From Valencia hispanica (taxonomy: Eukaryota; Chordata; Actinopteri; Cyprinodontiformes; Valenciidae), in contig OY747705.1 of NCBI GenBank assembly GCA_963556495.2, positions 3,787,501-3,851,500 on the forward strand: a stretch of DNA of 64,000 nucleotides, given 5' to 3'. The notes under the pieces are model-generated. The model saw nothing but the letters and a program-made list of their open reading frames with translations, was not told where the DNA came from and ran no database searches. Each line of letters opens with the position of its first letter. Within the stretch, counting starts at the first letter, position 1. The position numbers and the translations under genes were made by a program. This document shows positions 44,043 to 55,009 of this stretch, one piece after another.

Positions 44043-44470
44043 AAAAAATTTGTATGACATCAAAAATATTTACAGAAGGAATTGTGTAACTATTGATAGT
44101 TTTTCATGGAGGAGGATGGAGGACCTCTTCTTAGACCATCCTTCAAACTTAAAATGAAGAAACAGGAAGTCTTTGGCAGTTTTGCTGGATCTGGATGGAG
44201 TGCTGCAACTGAGACCTATGGCTGGTCTCTTCTGGTTGAAGAGTGGAACATCATACAGGATGGTCTGCAGAGTGCTTTGGGTAGTACTGTCCAGAGCATC
44301 ATCCAGGCTGGCTCAATCGACGGCTGCGACATCACTAAGACATAATCAGAAGACAGTTGATTCTACCAGAGAGCACAGCCGATGCATCTAACCCCCCCAT
44401 CCCCTTCCCTCTGTAACATCTTCAAGCTCATCCTCAAGAGCCACAATGTCACCAGCACTGAGGCAGATGT
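44043..44470 (+). repeat. Dispersed repeat, copy 2 (partner at 8.9-9.4 kb)
   Basis: Aligns along its length with 8930-9375. On the minus strand both copies share a short Ser-Ala-Gly-Asp-Ile-Val-Ala frame, perhaps the end of a converging transposase gene, but no catalytic motif is left. Confidence 0.65.
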
Positions 44471-44624
44471 TGGATGTTGCATGGTGAATGCTGTCATGAT
44501 CTTCAGTGGTGTACACACATGAAAATGTTTTACTGTTGCACTAGATTTAAAAATAAACCAATACATACACACATATGTATGTATAACACATATATATGCT
44601 GTCTTTATCTTACCTCTTAATCAT

Positions 44625-44690
44625 ATAAAGCACCTCGAATCACCTTGTTGTTGAAGATGTGCTATACAAATAAAATTGGCTTGCCATTTA
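44625..44690 (+). repeat. LINE/SINE-type 3' tail
   Basis: AAAGCACCTCGAATCACCTTG...GTGCTATACAAATAAAATTGGCTTGCC has the form of the LINE tail at 23.0 kb and 61.6 kb, with only the last 65 bp present. Confidence 0.6.
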
Positions 44691-44699
44691 TATACATAC

Positions 44700-45775
44700 A
44701 TATTTATATATTTATACTATGTATCCCTTCTTAGCATTGGCTACCTTTAATTCCAATTTAACAACAGGTCTAGAAATGTAATACTATTTCTGATAATTAT
44801 TTGTTTCATTAGATGCTGTCATGGCTGATATCGATGCAGGGCCTGTCTGTATTCTGGACCCACCCATGATCCAGATTCTGGTGGGATTCTATTGTCCTGA
44901 ATTTAATTGGTGTTCGAAATTTGAAATGAGTGATTTACTATCGGAAAACAATGAAATACTGCACCAGCAAATGCAAGGTTACGTCATGATTTTAGCTTTC
45001 GGACTCTAGTGCAGACACACAAACGACTCAGTGAGACTTGAGGTAAAGTTTGCAAAAGTAATTTATTTTCCCTCTTTGCTCGAAGGGTCCAGGAACACAG
45101 GAACTCCGAAAACTCTGAACCACGGGGAACTTGGAAGACAACCACTGGAGACAAGAGATGGAGGTGAGTGATCTTTCAATGGTGCTTGGCAGGAGGAAAA
45201 ACAGAAGTTTGTGGATTCTTACTTTGCCGTTGGTGCAGATTCCACTGAGGAGGAATTGGGGAGGATGTGGTCCTTGGTGCATGGAAGAGGGACCGACCTT
45301 GGGGTGTTTGTCTCCAGGAAGCAGAGTGAGGGTGGACAGGCAGTGGGGACCCTGAGCTCAGCCAGATACCTTGAGGAGGAAGCCCAGTATGCCGGGAAGG
45401 AGCAGACGCCCAGGCTGCAGGCCGACCAGCAGGTCCGGGACCGCAGAGTGACTGGAGGGAAAAAGGCAAGGAGGTAAGGATCTTACGTGGAGTAAGTTGC
45501 GGACGGCAGAAAGGCAGAGGAAGTGGCTTGTTACCACACGACGCGGTTTAACCATCTGGCGTCTGCTCCAGGTTGGCACTCTCCTTTTGAGTGCTCCTCC
45601 TCAATCAGGCTGAGTGGCACCAGCTGCAGGAGCACGATCACCAATCTGCACCCTTGGATGGAAAACAGGTGAGGAAAGCACACACACCCACACACACACA
45701 CACACAATCCTCACAGGTGTGGTGGCCGGGTGTGGTGGCTCTCACCTGTAATCCAAGCTACCTGGAGGTTAGGCG
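44700..45775. other. No firm gene; G-rich stretch
   Basis: An ATG frame at 44821-45009 (63 codons) has no recognisable domain. 45060-45660 is purine-rich, with AATTTATTTT near 45060 that could be a reversed polyadenylation signal of a minus-strand LTR. I cannot confirm it. A CA-rich run lies at 45680-45706. Confidence 0.35.
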
Positions 45776-45781
45776 TGTCCA

Positions 45782-46013
45782 CAGGCGTGCCCAATCCTGG
45801 TCCTTCGAGACCTACCATCCTACAAATCTTAGATGTATTCCAGCTCCAACACACCTGAATCAAATTGTTCAATTCCCTCATTAGCAGTCTGTCAGCTCTG
45901 CTGAGGCCTGGTAACGAGGCCTTCATTTGATTCAACTGTGATGAGAAGGGATGCACCTAAAAGTAGCTGGATGGTAGATCTCAAGGAAGATCGACCAGGG
46001 TTGGGCACCCCTG
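45782..46013. mobile_element. hAT-type MITE, 232 bp
   Basis: The ends CAGGCGTGCCCAATCCTGGTC and, reversed, CAGGGGTGCCCAACCCTGGTC are inverted repeats. The interior (CACACCTGAATCAAAT and its mirror) is also partly palindromic, as in a widespread fish MITE. No target duplication remains. Confidence 0.8.
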
Positions 46014-46870
46014 ATCTAAGAAGTAGAAATATGCTGCTTGGAGCTAATAAAATTCATATTAATGTGCAAAACAGTAACTAGTAGTGGTAACTGCCACTGC
46101 TTGGAAGTTAGCTTTCTTGAAAGCTGTTTCATTAGGGAAAGAAGACTAAAATTCTGATTTGAAATTTCAATTTTCAAAATACCTGATCCATATTTGTCCA
46201 TAATGAAGTTATCCTTCAGTAAAAGAAGAATAAAAAAGACTACTGTCATGCTGCCCTATTCACCCTTCCACGGCGTCTGCGTTTGAGTCCATGCACCACA
46301 CCACCTGCAGTTCTTGACAACTACTTTTATAAACCAAATACATGTGCTCTACTATGCTTGAATGTAAACTGTTTTATATTGTCTGATTAGGCATTTTCAT
46401 ACTTTGACCGATAACATTTAAATCACAGTGATGAAGCAAAGTCAGATGCGTAATAAGAAGATGCATATAATTACTTAGTGAGACCAGATGTTGATGGATT
46501 ACTGCTTGTCTTACTGTTTGTTTACTGGAGAGGAGAACTAGCTAGGTTGATGGTTCAATGCGAAAGTATTTAACCTGAACAGAATCTGGTTCTCCAACAT
46601 TGAGAGCACACACTTGGCATGAAAAGTGACACACACTTACATCAAATCAAACTTTATTTATTAAGCACTTTTCATACAAAATAGCATCTCAAAGTGCTTT
46701 ACAGATTAAAATGACCCTACTTAACACCCCCCCACCCCTCCAGAATAAAAACATGATCATCACAGTTATACCGAGGCAGAGGGCTCCCATAGAGGAAACA
46801 CTGGAAGGAAGATTAAAATAACAGGTTAAAATATTAAAATAAAGAGTAGATGAATATGAGATTAAGTAGT
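46014..46870. other. No gene; LINE tail at 46645-46720
   Basis: A reversed LINE tail (AAACTTTATTTATTAAGCAC, then CAAAGTGCTTTACAG) is visible. The remainder shows no coding potential. Confidence 0.5.
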
Positions 46871-46874
46871 AAAA

Positions 46875-47897
46875 CCCTCTCCTTGGGCTGCCACCTTATC
46901 ATGGTGGAGGGGTTTGAGTGTCCCAATGATCCTAAGAGCTATGTTGTCGGGGGCTTTTTGCTCCTGGTAGGGTCACCCATGGCAATTTGGTTCTAGGTGA
47001 GGGATCAGACAAAGTGCAGCCCAAAAGACCCCTATGATGAGTAAAACAATTGGAATCAGTGTTCCCTCGCCCAGACGCGGGTCACCGGGGCCCCCCTCTG
47101 GAGCCAGGCCTGGAGGCGGGGCACGTTGGCGAGCGCCTGGTGGCCGGGCCTTTACCCATGGGGACCGGTCGGGCTTAGCCCGAAGAGGTAACATGGGTCC
47201 CCCTTCCCATGAGCTCACCACCTGTGGGAGGGGCCATAGGGGTCGGGTGCTGTGTAGGATGGGCGGCGGCCGAAGGTGGGGACCTTGGCGGTCCGCTCCT
47301 CGGCTGCAGAAGCTGGCTTTCGGGACGTGGAACAACACCTCTCTGGTGGGGAAGGAGCCGGAGCTGGTGTGCGAGGTTGAGAGGTTTCTACTGGACATCG
47401 TCGGACTCACCTCGACGCACGGCTCTGGCTCTGGAACCCGTCTCCTCGAGAGGGGTTGGACTCTCTTCCACTCTGGAGTTGCCCCTGCTGAGAGGCGCCG
47501 AGCTGGGGTGGGCATACTTGTTGCCCCCCATCGCGGCGCCTGTACGTTGGGGTTTACCCCGGTGAACGAGAGGGTAGCCTCCCTCCGCCTACGGGTGGGG
47601 GCACGGGTCCTGACTGTTGTTTGTGCTTACGCGCCAAACAGCAGATCAGATTACCCACCCTTCTTGCAGTCTTTGGAGGGGGTGCTGGAGAGTGCTCCTC
47701 CCAGGGACTCCCTTGTTCTGCTGGGGGACTTCAACGGTCACGTGGGCAATGACAGTGAGACCTGGAGGGGTGTGGTTGGGCGGAATGGCCCCCCCGATCA
47801 GAACCTGAGTGGTGTCTTGTTATTGGACGTCTGTGCTCGTCATGGATTGTCTATAAAAAATACCATGTTCAAGCATAAAGGTGTCCATATGGAGACA
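46875..47897 (+). mobile_element. LINE 5' leader and endonuclease domain, 3' truncated
   Basis: A structured GC-rich leader (46875-47035) is followed by a long frame from 47034. From about residue 90 it reads as an AP-like endonuclease: [27 protein letters not shown] (Ser where a catalytic Glu is expected), [30 protein letters not shown], and a closing [10 protein letters not shown]. Homology ends there, so the polymerase is missing. The leader recurs reversed at 54266-54550. The clade is uncertain (RTE-like by overall look). The frame is unusually intact for a truncated copy. Confidence 0.75.
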
Positions 47898-48163
47898 TTA
47901 CTATCGAAAGAGGAATATGGTTCCAAAGTGTCGGGCCACAGACTGAAAAGGCACGCTGACCACAATATTTGTATCAGGTGTTAGGGGTGAGGAGTAAATG
48001 GTGGTCAGCGGACCTGAGCGACCGTGTAGGTACATATGGGAAGCGCAAATCGGACAGGTATGTAGATGCCAGCCAACGAAGTGATTTAAAAACGAACAGC
48101 AAGATCTTAAACTCAATGCAAGATGCATCAGATCAGAGAGAACACAGAAAGGGTCCGTCGTAA
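47898..48163 (-). mobile_element. L2-like reverse transcriptase C-terminal fragment
   Basis: On the minus strand from about 48115 it reads FKILLFVFKSLRWLASTYLS, DLRFPYVPTRSLRS and ends [10 protein letters not shown] before a stop near 47900. This is the thumb/C-terminal pattern of L2-type polymerases, fused directly to the endonuclease-bearing LINE of the other strand. Confidence 0.65.
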
Positions 48164-48179
48164 GCAATGAAATAGATTT

Positions 48180-48385
48180 ACCATCCATCCATTATCTACA
48201 CCCTTCAATCCACTGCAGGGTTGCAGCAGGCTGGTGCTTATCTTCAGTGATCATCGGGCGAGAGGCAAGGTACACCCTGGACAGGTCCATCACAGGGCAA
48301 CACACACACAGGACAAATAACCATGCACTCCACACACTCATACCTAAGGCCAATTTTAGAGACGCCAATTAACCCAACAGGTTAG
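48180..48385. repeat. Common fish dispersed repeat (ATCC-type start)
   Basis: CCATCCATCCATTATCTAC, GCAGGGTTGCAGCAGGCTGG, GGCGAGAGGCAAGGTACACC and CCAATTAACCCAACAG are landmarks of a repeat I recall as very common in teleosts, probably a LINE 3' region. Confidence 0.6.
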
Positions 48386-48599
48386 GTTAGGAAATACGTA
48401 GAGTTAAGTATTCCCGCCCTTCTTTTTATTATTTTTTACAAATCATTCAGCAAAAAAAAAATCCCTTTTATCACAAAGACCCTTTAATGTGGAAGGTAAA
48501 ATGGCTTCTACAAAGTAATGAGAATAAAATAAAAATATTTAACATAAAGAAAGTGATTACATAAATATTCCACCCTCTTTAAAGTGGCTGACCTAATTC

Positions 48600-49630
48600 A
48601 ACAGAGGTCCAGCCAATTGGTGCTAGTAATCTCACAATGAGATACCCTGAATGCAGTGAGTGTGTCTGCAGTGATTGTAGTATAAAGACGCCGGTGTCGG
48701 TCTGAAAGGTCCAGTCACTTTTTCATCAGTGTTCCTGGCTACCAAGGAACACTAAACCAATCAGAGAAAAGGCTACTAAAAGTATAAGTCAGGGGATGGA
48801 TACAAAAACTCTCTAAGGCACTGAACATCCCCTGGAGCTCAGTTAGATATATCATCAACAAATGGAAAGAATATGGCCCATGTGTAAATCAGCCTAGATC
48901 AGGCAGTCCTCTCGGACTGAGTGAGCGTGCAAGAAGGAGACTAGTGAGAAAAGTCACCACGACACCTCTGGCTACAGTAGGAGTTACAAGCTTCAGCAGC
49001 TGAGATCGGAGAGACAACTGTTGTCCAGGTTCTTCACCTGTCAAAGGTTGATCGGAGACTGACAATTAGAAAGCCACCATTGAAGAAAACTCATATCAAA
49101 GCTGGATTAGAGTTTGATTAAATGGAAGCGGGAAACTCCATGGCCAAGTAGAAGAAAGATCTTTGGTCTGATGAGACCAAAATGGAGGTTTTGGCCATCA
49201 GACAAGAGATTATGTTTGAAGGACACCAGACACTGCACATCACCACAAACACATCACTGTGAAACATGGTAGTGGCAGCATCATGCTGTGGGGAAGCTTC
49301 TCAACAGCAGGCCCTGGAAGGCTTGAAAAGGTAGAAGGTAAAATGAATGCAGCAAAAATATTAACAAATCCTGGAGGACAATTAGTTTCCATCTGCCAGA
49401 GAACTATGGCTTCAAAGAACATTTATTATTCAGCGAGACAGTGACCCGAAGCATCCAGCTAAAGCTACACAGAAATGGTTTGAAGACAACAAGGTTAATG
49501 TTCTGGAGTGGCCCAGTCAAATTCCAGTCCTCAATCCTACAGAGAATTTGTGGCATGACTTGAAAGGAGCTCTTCACATCCATGCGACCCCTCACAGCCT
49601 GACATAGCTGGAACAATTTAGCAGGAAGAA
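48600..49630 (+). pseudogene. Tc1-like transposase, many stops
   Basis: Plus-strand decayed transposase. Recognisable pieces are a paired-like N-terminal region (48800-49000), WSDET near 49165 with the first Asp, a GGSIMLWG-like stretch (49268-49300), SDPKH near 49442 with the second Asp, and WPSQIPVLNPTENLW near 49510-49555 with the third acidic residue. All three catalytic positions survive, but there are many frameshifts and stops between them. Terminal repeats are not evident. Confidence 0.8.
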
Positions 49631-51102
49631 TGTAGGGAAACTGCAGCGCCCAGATGGAGAACATGATTGAGTGGGGAAGACAGAGATAAAGATAACCTAA
49701 TAGGCAGACAACTGGATGGCAGAAAGGACGAATGAGTAAGGAAAACATCTGAGAGAATGTAATGATGATAAAGTTGAATAGGTTGAGGGATTGTCAGAGA
49801 ACTAAGACAAGGCTATTATTTGCCCACAGTTAAGTAAGTCAAAAATTCTTTGTAAAACAGTCCATAACCAAATATACTTTAAATTTTCAATCTCAATCCA
49901 TGTAAAATTCCTATGTAATTACATCTAACACAGAGGCATTAAGACATTATCAGTTATAGTTGACATACACAGTATCTGGGCTTTGACTTAGTCCAGCACA
50001 TTCCGTTTCTTCATTTTCTGCCACTCCTTGATGTAGGAGTTATTGAGTAATTGTAATGTGCTTTTATCTACATGCTTCCATGATAAAAAAAATATTTGTA
50101 TATGTTTATGTTTAATGAGCTTTTATGTTTTATTAGGCTCAGTGGGATGCTGTTGGTAGAATAATTTTACAGCTCATGTGCATGTCCTTAGAAACAGAAG
50201 AAGAGACTGATGTACAGTATCTAAAGCTTTCAAGTTGTTCTGTTGTTTTTGTGATTCCAAACAATACTGAAAGAGATGCATGATGTAATATCCTCAACCA
50301 CCTACATTTAACTTGGAGCCAAATTTGATATTTTAATGGTAATTGTTTATAAATGTAAGGACATTATTCTCTGTTGGACTTATTTGATCTAATGTACGTA
50401 ACTGCATTTCAAAGCAGGTACTTAAAGATGTCTTACAGATTTAGTAAGGCCTGAGAGCAGAAGATTTAAATGCTGCTGCTGCGTCGGTGCCGCCGAGCTG
50501 ACGCCTGACCTAAGACAAGATTGATCTAACCTTCCCTTTAAATATTCCTGAAAAGCTTGCATTACAACTCAGCATGGCTCCGTAAAATGATGTGAAACAA
50601 TATTAGGGTGTTTTTGTCTGGGTATGCAGTTTAAGATGATTGAAATGGAAATGTTTGAAAAAGATTATTGAATCATTTATGAGTGTGAGACAGGCCAAAA
50701 GTAAAGCATAAAATTAAGACTATGTTCCCCAGCGTTATCTGACTTCTGCTTCAAGTCAAAGCTGCAGGTGTATGCTCTCTCTGTTGTAGCATAGTTATAA
50801 CCGCAGTGCTTAATATAAACAGATAGTATTACTCCAATTACCATGTGCAACTTTGACTTGTGATATTAAAGTCTTTACAGGTTTAGGATTCATTAAGTTC
50901 ATATCCAACAAGCTAAACAAAACAACATGGCCCAGCAGTAATCACAATCGGGGGCAAAGTCACAAACTGTAACTATCATGTTCAAATAAAAAGCTGTAAA
51001 AAGACCTTTACAGGACAAAGGATATTCCAAATGGATTTTTCACAAACTAACACATCATAGATGCATCCACTGAAAAAACATCTTTTTTGGAACACTTACG
51101 TG
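49631..51102. other. No gene seen
   Basis: AT-rich, only short frames, no repeat family recognised. Confidence 0.5.
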
Positions 51103-51363
51103 ACTCTGTGGCGGGGTAAGCCGCATTGTGTCATTTCCTGTTGTCGCTGTTGCACTCTGTAGCTGTTTGGTGTTCAGGCTCTCTTGAATTGATCTTGTTT
51201 TCTCTGTGCTGAGGCCTCTCTAAGTTTTTTTAACACACAAGCCCACTAAAACACACGTTTTGTGGTGGTTTACTTTACGTTTTAGGAACTCCTTGTGTTT
51301 CACACAGTTTTTCTTGGGGTGGTAAGGTCTCGCTTGCTCAGTTAGCTTAGCTTCATTGCCGCT

Positions 51364-52248
51364 ATGGCTACACTTCTCTCTCCTGTCTCTAACTCTTCTC
51401 TTCTCTCTTGCTCTCTCCGTCAGATGTTTAGTTACTTCCCTGCCTCCTTTAGTGATAATGGTAACTGTAATAAATGTAATATTTTTGTAGCTTTGGAGGC
51501 GAGGGTATCAGAATTCGAAGCACGGCTCCGCGCTGTTGAAAAACCAGCAGATAGCCGAAGCCCATTAGCCAGCGCAGAGCCAACAAGGATAGAACCCCCT
51601 AGCTGTCCTCCGGTAGAGCCCGCGCAGCCGGGACCTCAGGCTGGTTGGGGGACGGTACGTAGGAAGCATAGTTCTAGGACCCAGCCCACAGGCCACCACC
51701 AACCGGTCCACGTTTCTAACTGATTTTCCACGCTCAGTGACACACCCGCTGAGAAGCAGACCCTGGTAATTGGCAGCTCCATAGTCAGAAACGTGGCATT
51801 AGAGACACCATTGACCATAGTCAAATGCTTGCCAGGGGCCAGAACAGGTGACATCAAATCCTACCTGAAACTGCTGGTTAAAGATAAGCGTAAATACAGT
51901 AAGATTGTTATTCACGCTGGCGGTAATGACACCCGGTTACGGCAATCGGAGGTCACTAAAATTAGTGTTGCTTCGGTGTGTAAGTTTGCCAAAACAATGT
52001 CAGACTCGGTAATATTTTCTGGTCCCCTGCCCGATCGGACCAGTGACGACATGTTTAGCCGCATGCTGTCATTCCATCAATGATTGTCTAGGTGGTGTCC
52101 TGCAAATGATGTGGGCTACATTGATAACTGGCGAACATTTTGGGGAAAACCTGGTCTGATCCGGAGAAACGGCATCCATCCCACTTTGGATGGAGCAGCT
52201 CTTCTTTCTAGGAATATGGCCGAATTTATTAGTCCTCCAAAACACTGA
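51364..52248 (+). pseudogene. L2 LINE ORF1 with SGNH esterase domain, two stops
   Basis: Exactly the same length as copy 1 (885 bp, 294 codons). Stops: TGA at 51721-51723 (codon 120, Arg in copy 1) and TGA at 52081-52083 (codon 240, Trp in copy 1). The CxxC pair, coiled coil, GSS block and GGND are kept. The last block reads NGIHP instead of DGIHP, so the catalytic Asp is lost. Codon 65 is intact here, while copy 1 has a stop, so the two copies decayed independently after insertion. Confidence 0.85.
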
Positions 52249-52381
52249 CAATCCAGGGTCCAGACCAGGAAGCAGAGTTGTAGTTTAACCCACCTCTCTG
52301 CTGACCAGGAAGCAGAGTCGTAGTTTAACCTACCTCTCTGCTGCTTCTGTACTGTTACCCACCCATTACCCCATAGATACA

Positions 52382-53383
52382 GTGTCTTGCCCACAGCCGA
52401 AATTAAATGGATTAAAAGTTAAGCCAACAAAAGCATGTCATGGAAATCTCATAAAGATAAATATGACTTTGACTGAACAAAAAATAATGAACAACCCGGT
52501 CCTGTCTGACCACTTCTTGATAACTTTTGAATTTACTTTAACTGACCATCTTAAATCTGAAAGACAATGTCATTATAGTAGAGCTTTATCAGACAATGCT
52601 GTAACAATTTTTAAAGACTCTGTTCCATTCTTACTTTCCTCAGTGTCTCAGAGTAACACAGTGGAGGGCAGTAATTCCATCACTAACTCTTCAGAAATTG
52701 ATGGTCTGGTTCATAGCGTTACTTCCTTATTGCATTTGACATTAGATAGTGTAGCACCCTTAAAAAAGAAAGTGATTAGCCATAGGAGGCTCACTCCTTG
52801 GTTTAATGGTAAGCTGCATACGTTAAAGGAGTATACTAGGAAATTGGAGAGAAAATGGCACTCTACACATCTAGAGGATTCCTATTTAACCTGGGAAAAT
52901 AGTCTTTGGCTGTTCTCGAGACCGATCTCGAGACCAAGACCGGTCTCGAGCACTACAACACTACTATCATGAAGTCTACAAAATGTAATTAAAAGCCTTC
53001 AGTTGATCCAAAATGCAGCAGCAAGAGTTCTGATGAATGTTAAAAAGAGAGATCACATTTCTCCTGTTTTAGATTCCCTTCATTGCCTCCCTGTTAAACC
53101 CAGAATAAAATCTAAGATCCTCCTTCTTACATATAAGGCTCTTAATAATCAACTCCATCATACATCAGAAATCTGATTGTTCCATATGTTTCTAACAGAG
53201 CACTTTGCTCTCAGACTGCAGGTTTTCTGAATGGTTCCTAGGCTTACTAAAAGTAGAAAAAGGAGGCAGATCTTTTAGTTATCAGGCTCCTCTCCTGTGG
53301 AACCAGCCCCCGGTTTTAGTCCGTGAGGCAGACGCTCTGTCTACTTTTAAGGCCAGGCTTAAAATTTACCTTTTTGATACAAA
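52382..53383 (+). pseudogene. L2 LINE ORF2 remnants
   Basis: The start ([18 protein letters not shown]) joins after TEQK directly to the end of the endonuclease ([15 protein letters not shown]), a loss of about 0.6 kb. The linker region follows to SYLTWENSLW, then about 55 bp of foreign sequence. From 52970 the thumb region resumes (NAAARVLMNVKK...) with stops and frameshifts to LKIYLFDTK. Confidence 0.8.
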
Positions 53384-53504
53384 AACAAATCAACCGTTGC
53401 CCACATCCAACTGGTCCAACGTTCAACTGCGCTGTTTCTGACATGTACCAAAAGGAGGAATCACATAACCTCTGTTCCTAAATCACTGAATCATCATTGA
53501 AGGT

Positions 53505-53735
53505 GCTGCTGGCTGGAGTGATGGTGATGATGGTGACAGTAGGAACGAAGAGGCAGGACGGGAAACAGCAGGACGACACACCATGAAGAAATAGGCAATA
53601 CAACAATGATCCGGCGCTGAGTGAAGGGAAGTGACGGGTTTTAAAGGCAGGAGGTGAGTAGGATCAGGTGTGAATGATTGGAGACAGGTGAGGACAATGG
53701 TGAGGAGGAGGAGTGATTAGGGCAGCATGACAAGC
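53505..53735 (-). mobile_element. Possible LTR (U3/R part) of a retrotransposon
   Basis: On the minus strand it begins TGTCATGCTGCCCTAATCAC, with a TTTAAAACC TATA-like box about 90 bp in, followed by a C/T-rich part. Single copy, so only the layout supports the call. Confidence 0.4.
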
Positions 53736-54265
53736 AGTTGGGGTAGTGATTTATATTTTTGTCATTTGATTTTTTCCTAAAAACACCTAAAGATGTAGGC
53801 TGATTTTAGTGTCGGGAGGTGTTTGCTACGTGGCTCTTAGACGTTCTTTGTATCTAATCCCACTGTTTTTCCAATTATCCTGACCTCCCCCACAAACTGA
53901 ATACCTAGCTGTGAGATCTTTACTCTAAATTACCCCGACCCTGAATTGCGAACTGAAACGGCGCTTGTTTGTTGTTTGGGCAAGCGATTTGGAAAGCAGC
54001 CGCTGAAACATGCCTCTTATGAGCGACAGAGAGATTTGATTTTACGACAGTGATGTTGCGCGGCAAGCCTGAAGAGGGCGACAAAGAGCAAATATCATGA
54101 AAGTTGCGGAGTATGCCTTTAAGTAGATGTTCATTAACATGCATAAACACGCTACTGTACAGTGTCGTCAGAACTTTGCTGAATTTATTCAAATAAACAT
54201 ATATACATTTACAGTAAACACTACATAAACACAATAACTTACATATAAATAGGAGACAATAGAAC
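53736..54265. other. No gene seen
   Basis: Mixed sequence without recognisable coding region. Confidence 0.5.
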
Positions 54266-54550
54266 TATTACATACAAAACCGCCCCACTACCCCTGCTCA
54301 CAGCCCTTGCAACAAGCCCATCTGGCAACATTGACCAAGGTCCCTGCCTTCGGCCACCACCCATCCTACATTGCACCCAACCACTTTGGCCCCTCCCACA
54401 GGGTAAAGGCCCGGCCACCAGGCGCTCGCCCCACCTCCAGGCCTGGCTCCAGAGGGGAGCCCCGGTTACCTCCGAGAGAACATTGAGTCCATTAATGTTG
54501 TTCATCATAGGGATCTTCAGGCTGCACTTTGACAGATCCCTCACACCTAT
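54266..54550 (-). mobile_element. LINE 5' leader fragment
   Basis: Reverse complement matches the leader and early frame of the LINE at 46.9-47.3 kb (GGCCTGGAGG, GCGCCTGGTGGCCGGGCCTT, AGGATGGG(C/T)GG(C/T)GGCCGAAGG), with small deletions. It stops before the endonuclease. Confidence 0.7.
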
Positions 54551-55000
54551 CTAATGTACAGTAGTGCTTCTTCATCCATTTCTTTAGGCATCAGTCTGAG
54601 ACTTGGCTGACAAGGGCATGTTTTACGACTGTCTGTGAGAGGTGTGTTCATTTCAACATGTTTAAAAAACCAGACAGCTCATGATAATCAGACACAGGTA
54701 GGATAATTTTGAAAATGTTAATGCCAAATACCAAATATGTCTTTTAGCAGGAAGGAGGTTCCGTAGGAACCATTGTCGAAGCCCAAAGATATATAATGTG
54801 AGATCTGGACAATGAAGAGTCGGTGTGTGTTGGCTGGTGTACTCTCTCTATGTACCTGCTTTGTGCAAAAATAAACATCTAACTCCCTGAAGACTCCAAG
54901 TGCCTGAGAATACTTTGTGATTCCATTGTGAATTACTAGTCAGATCATTTACAGTTTAGATAGTTAGTTTAGTTTCAACATCCAAAGCAAAAAGGTAGTC
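54551..55000. other. No gene seen
   Basis: AT-rich. Nothing assigned. Confidence 0.4.
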
Positions 55001-55009
55001 AATCAGCAA

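Larger units (their letters stand above)
51103..53383 (+). mobile_element. L2/CR1-type LINE, copy 3, internally deleted
   Basis: Same family as copy 1, with a matching 5' UTR (51103-51363) and full-length ORF1. ORF2 has lost most of the endonuclease (junction near 52487) and most of the polymerase (junction 52915-52970). It keeps the C-terminal thumb to 53383. The 3' UTR is absent. Confidence 0.88.

Noticed and set aside
46875..47035. HDV-like ribozyme at the LINE leader
   Set aside because: The leader is GC-rich and foldable, but I could not pair the segments into the required double pseudoknot.
53505..53735. Host promoter with TATA box
   Set aside because: The TG start and TATA spacing fit an LTR better, and no host gene lies nearby.
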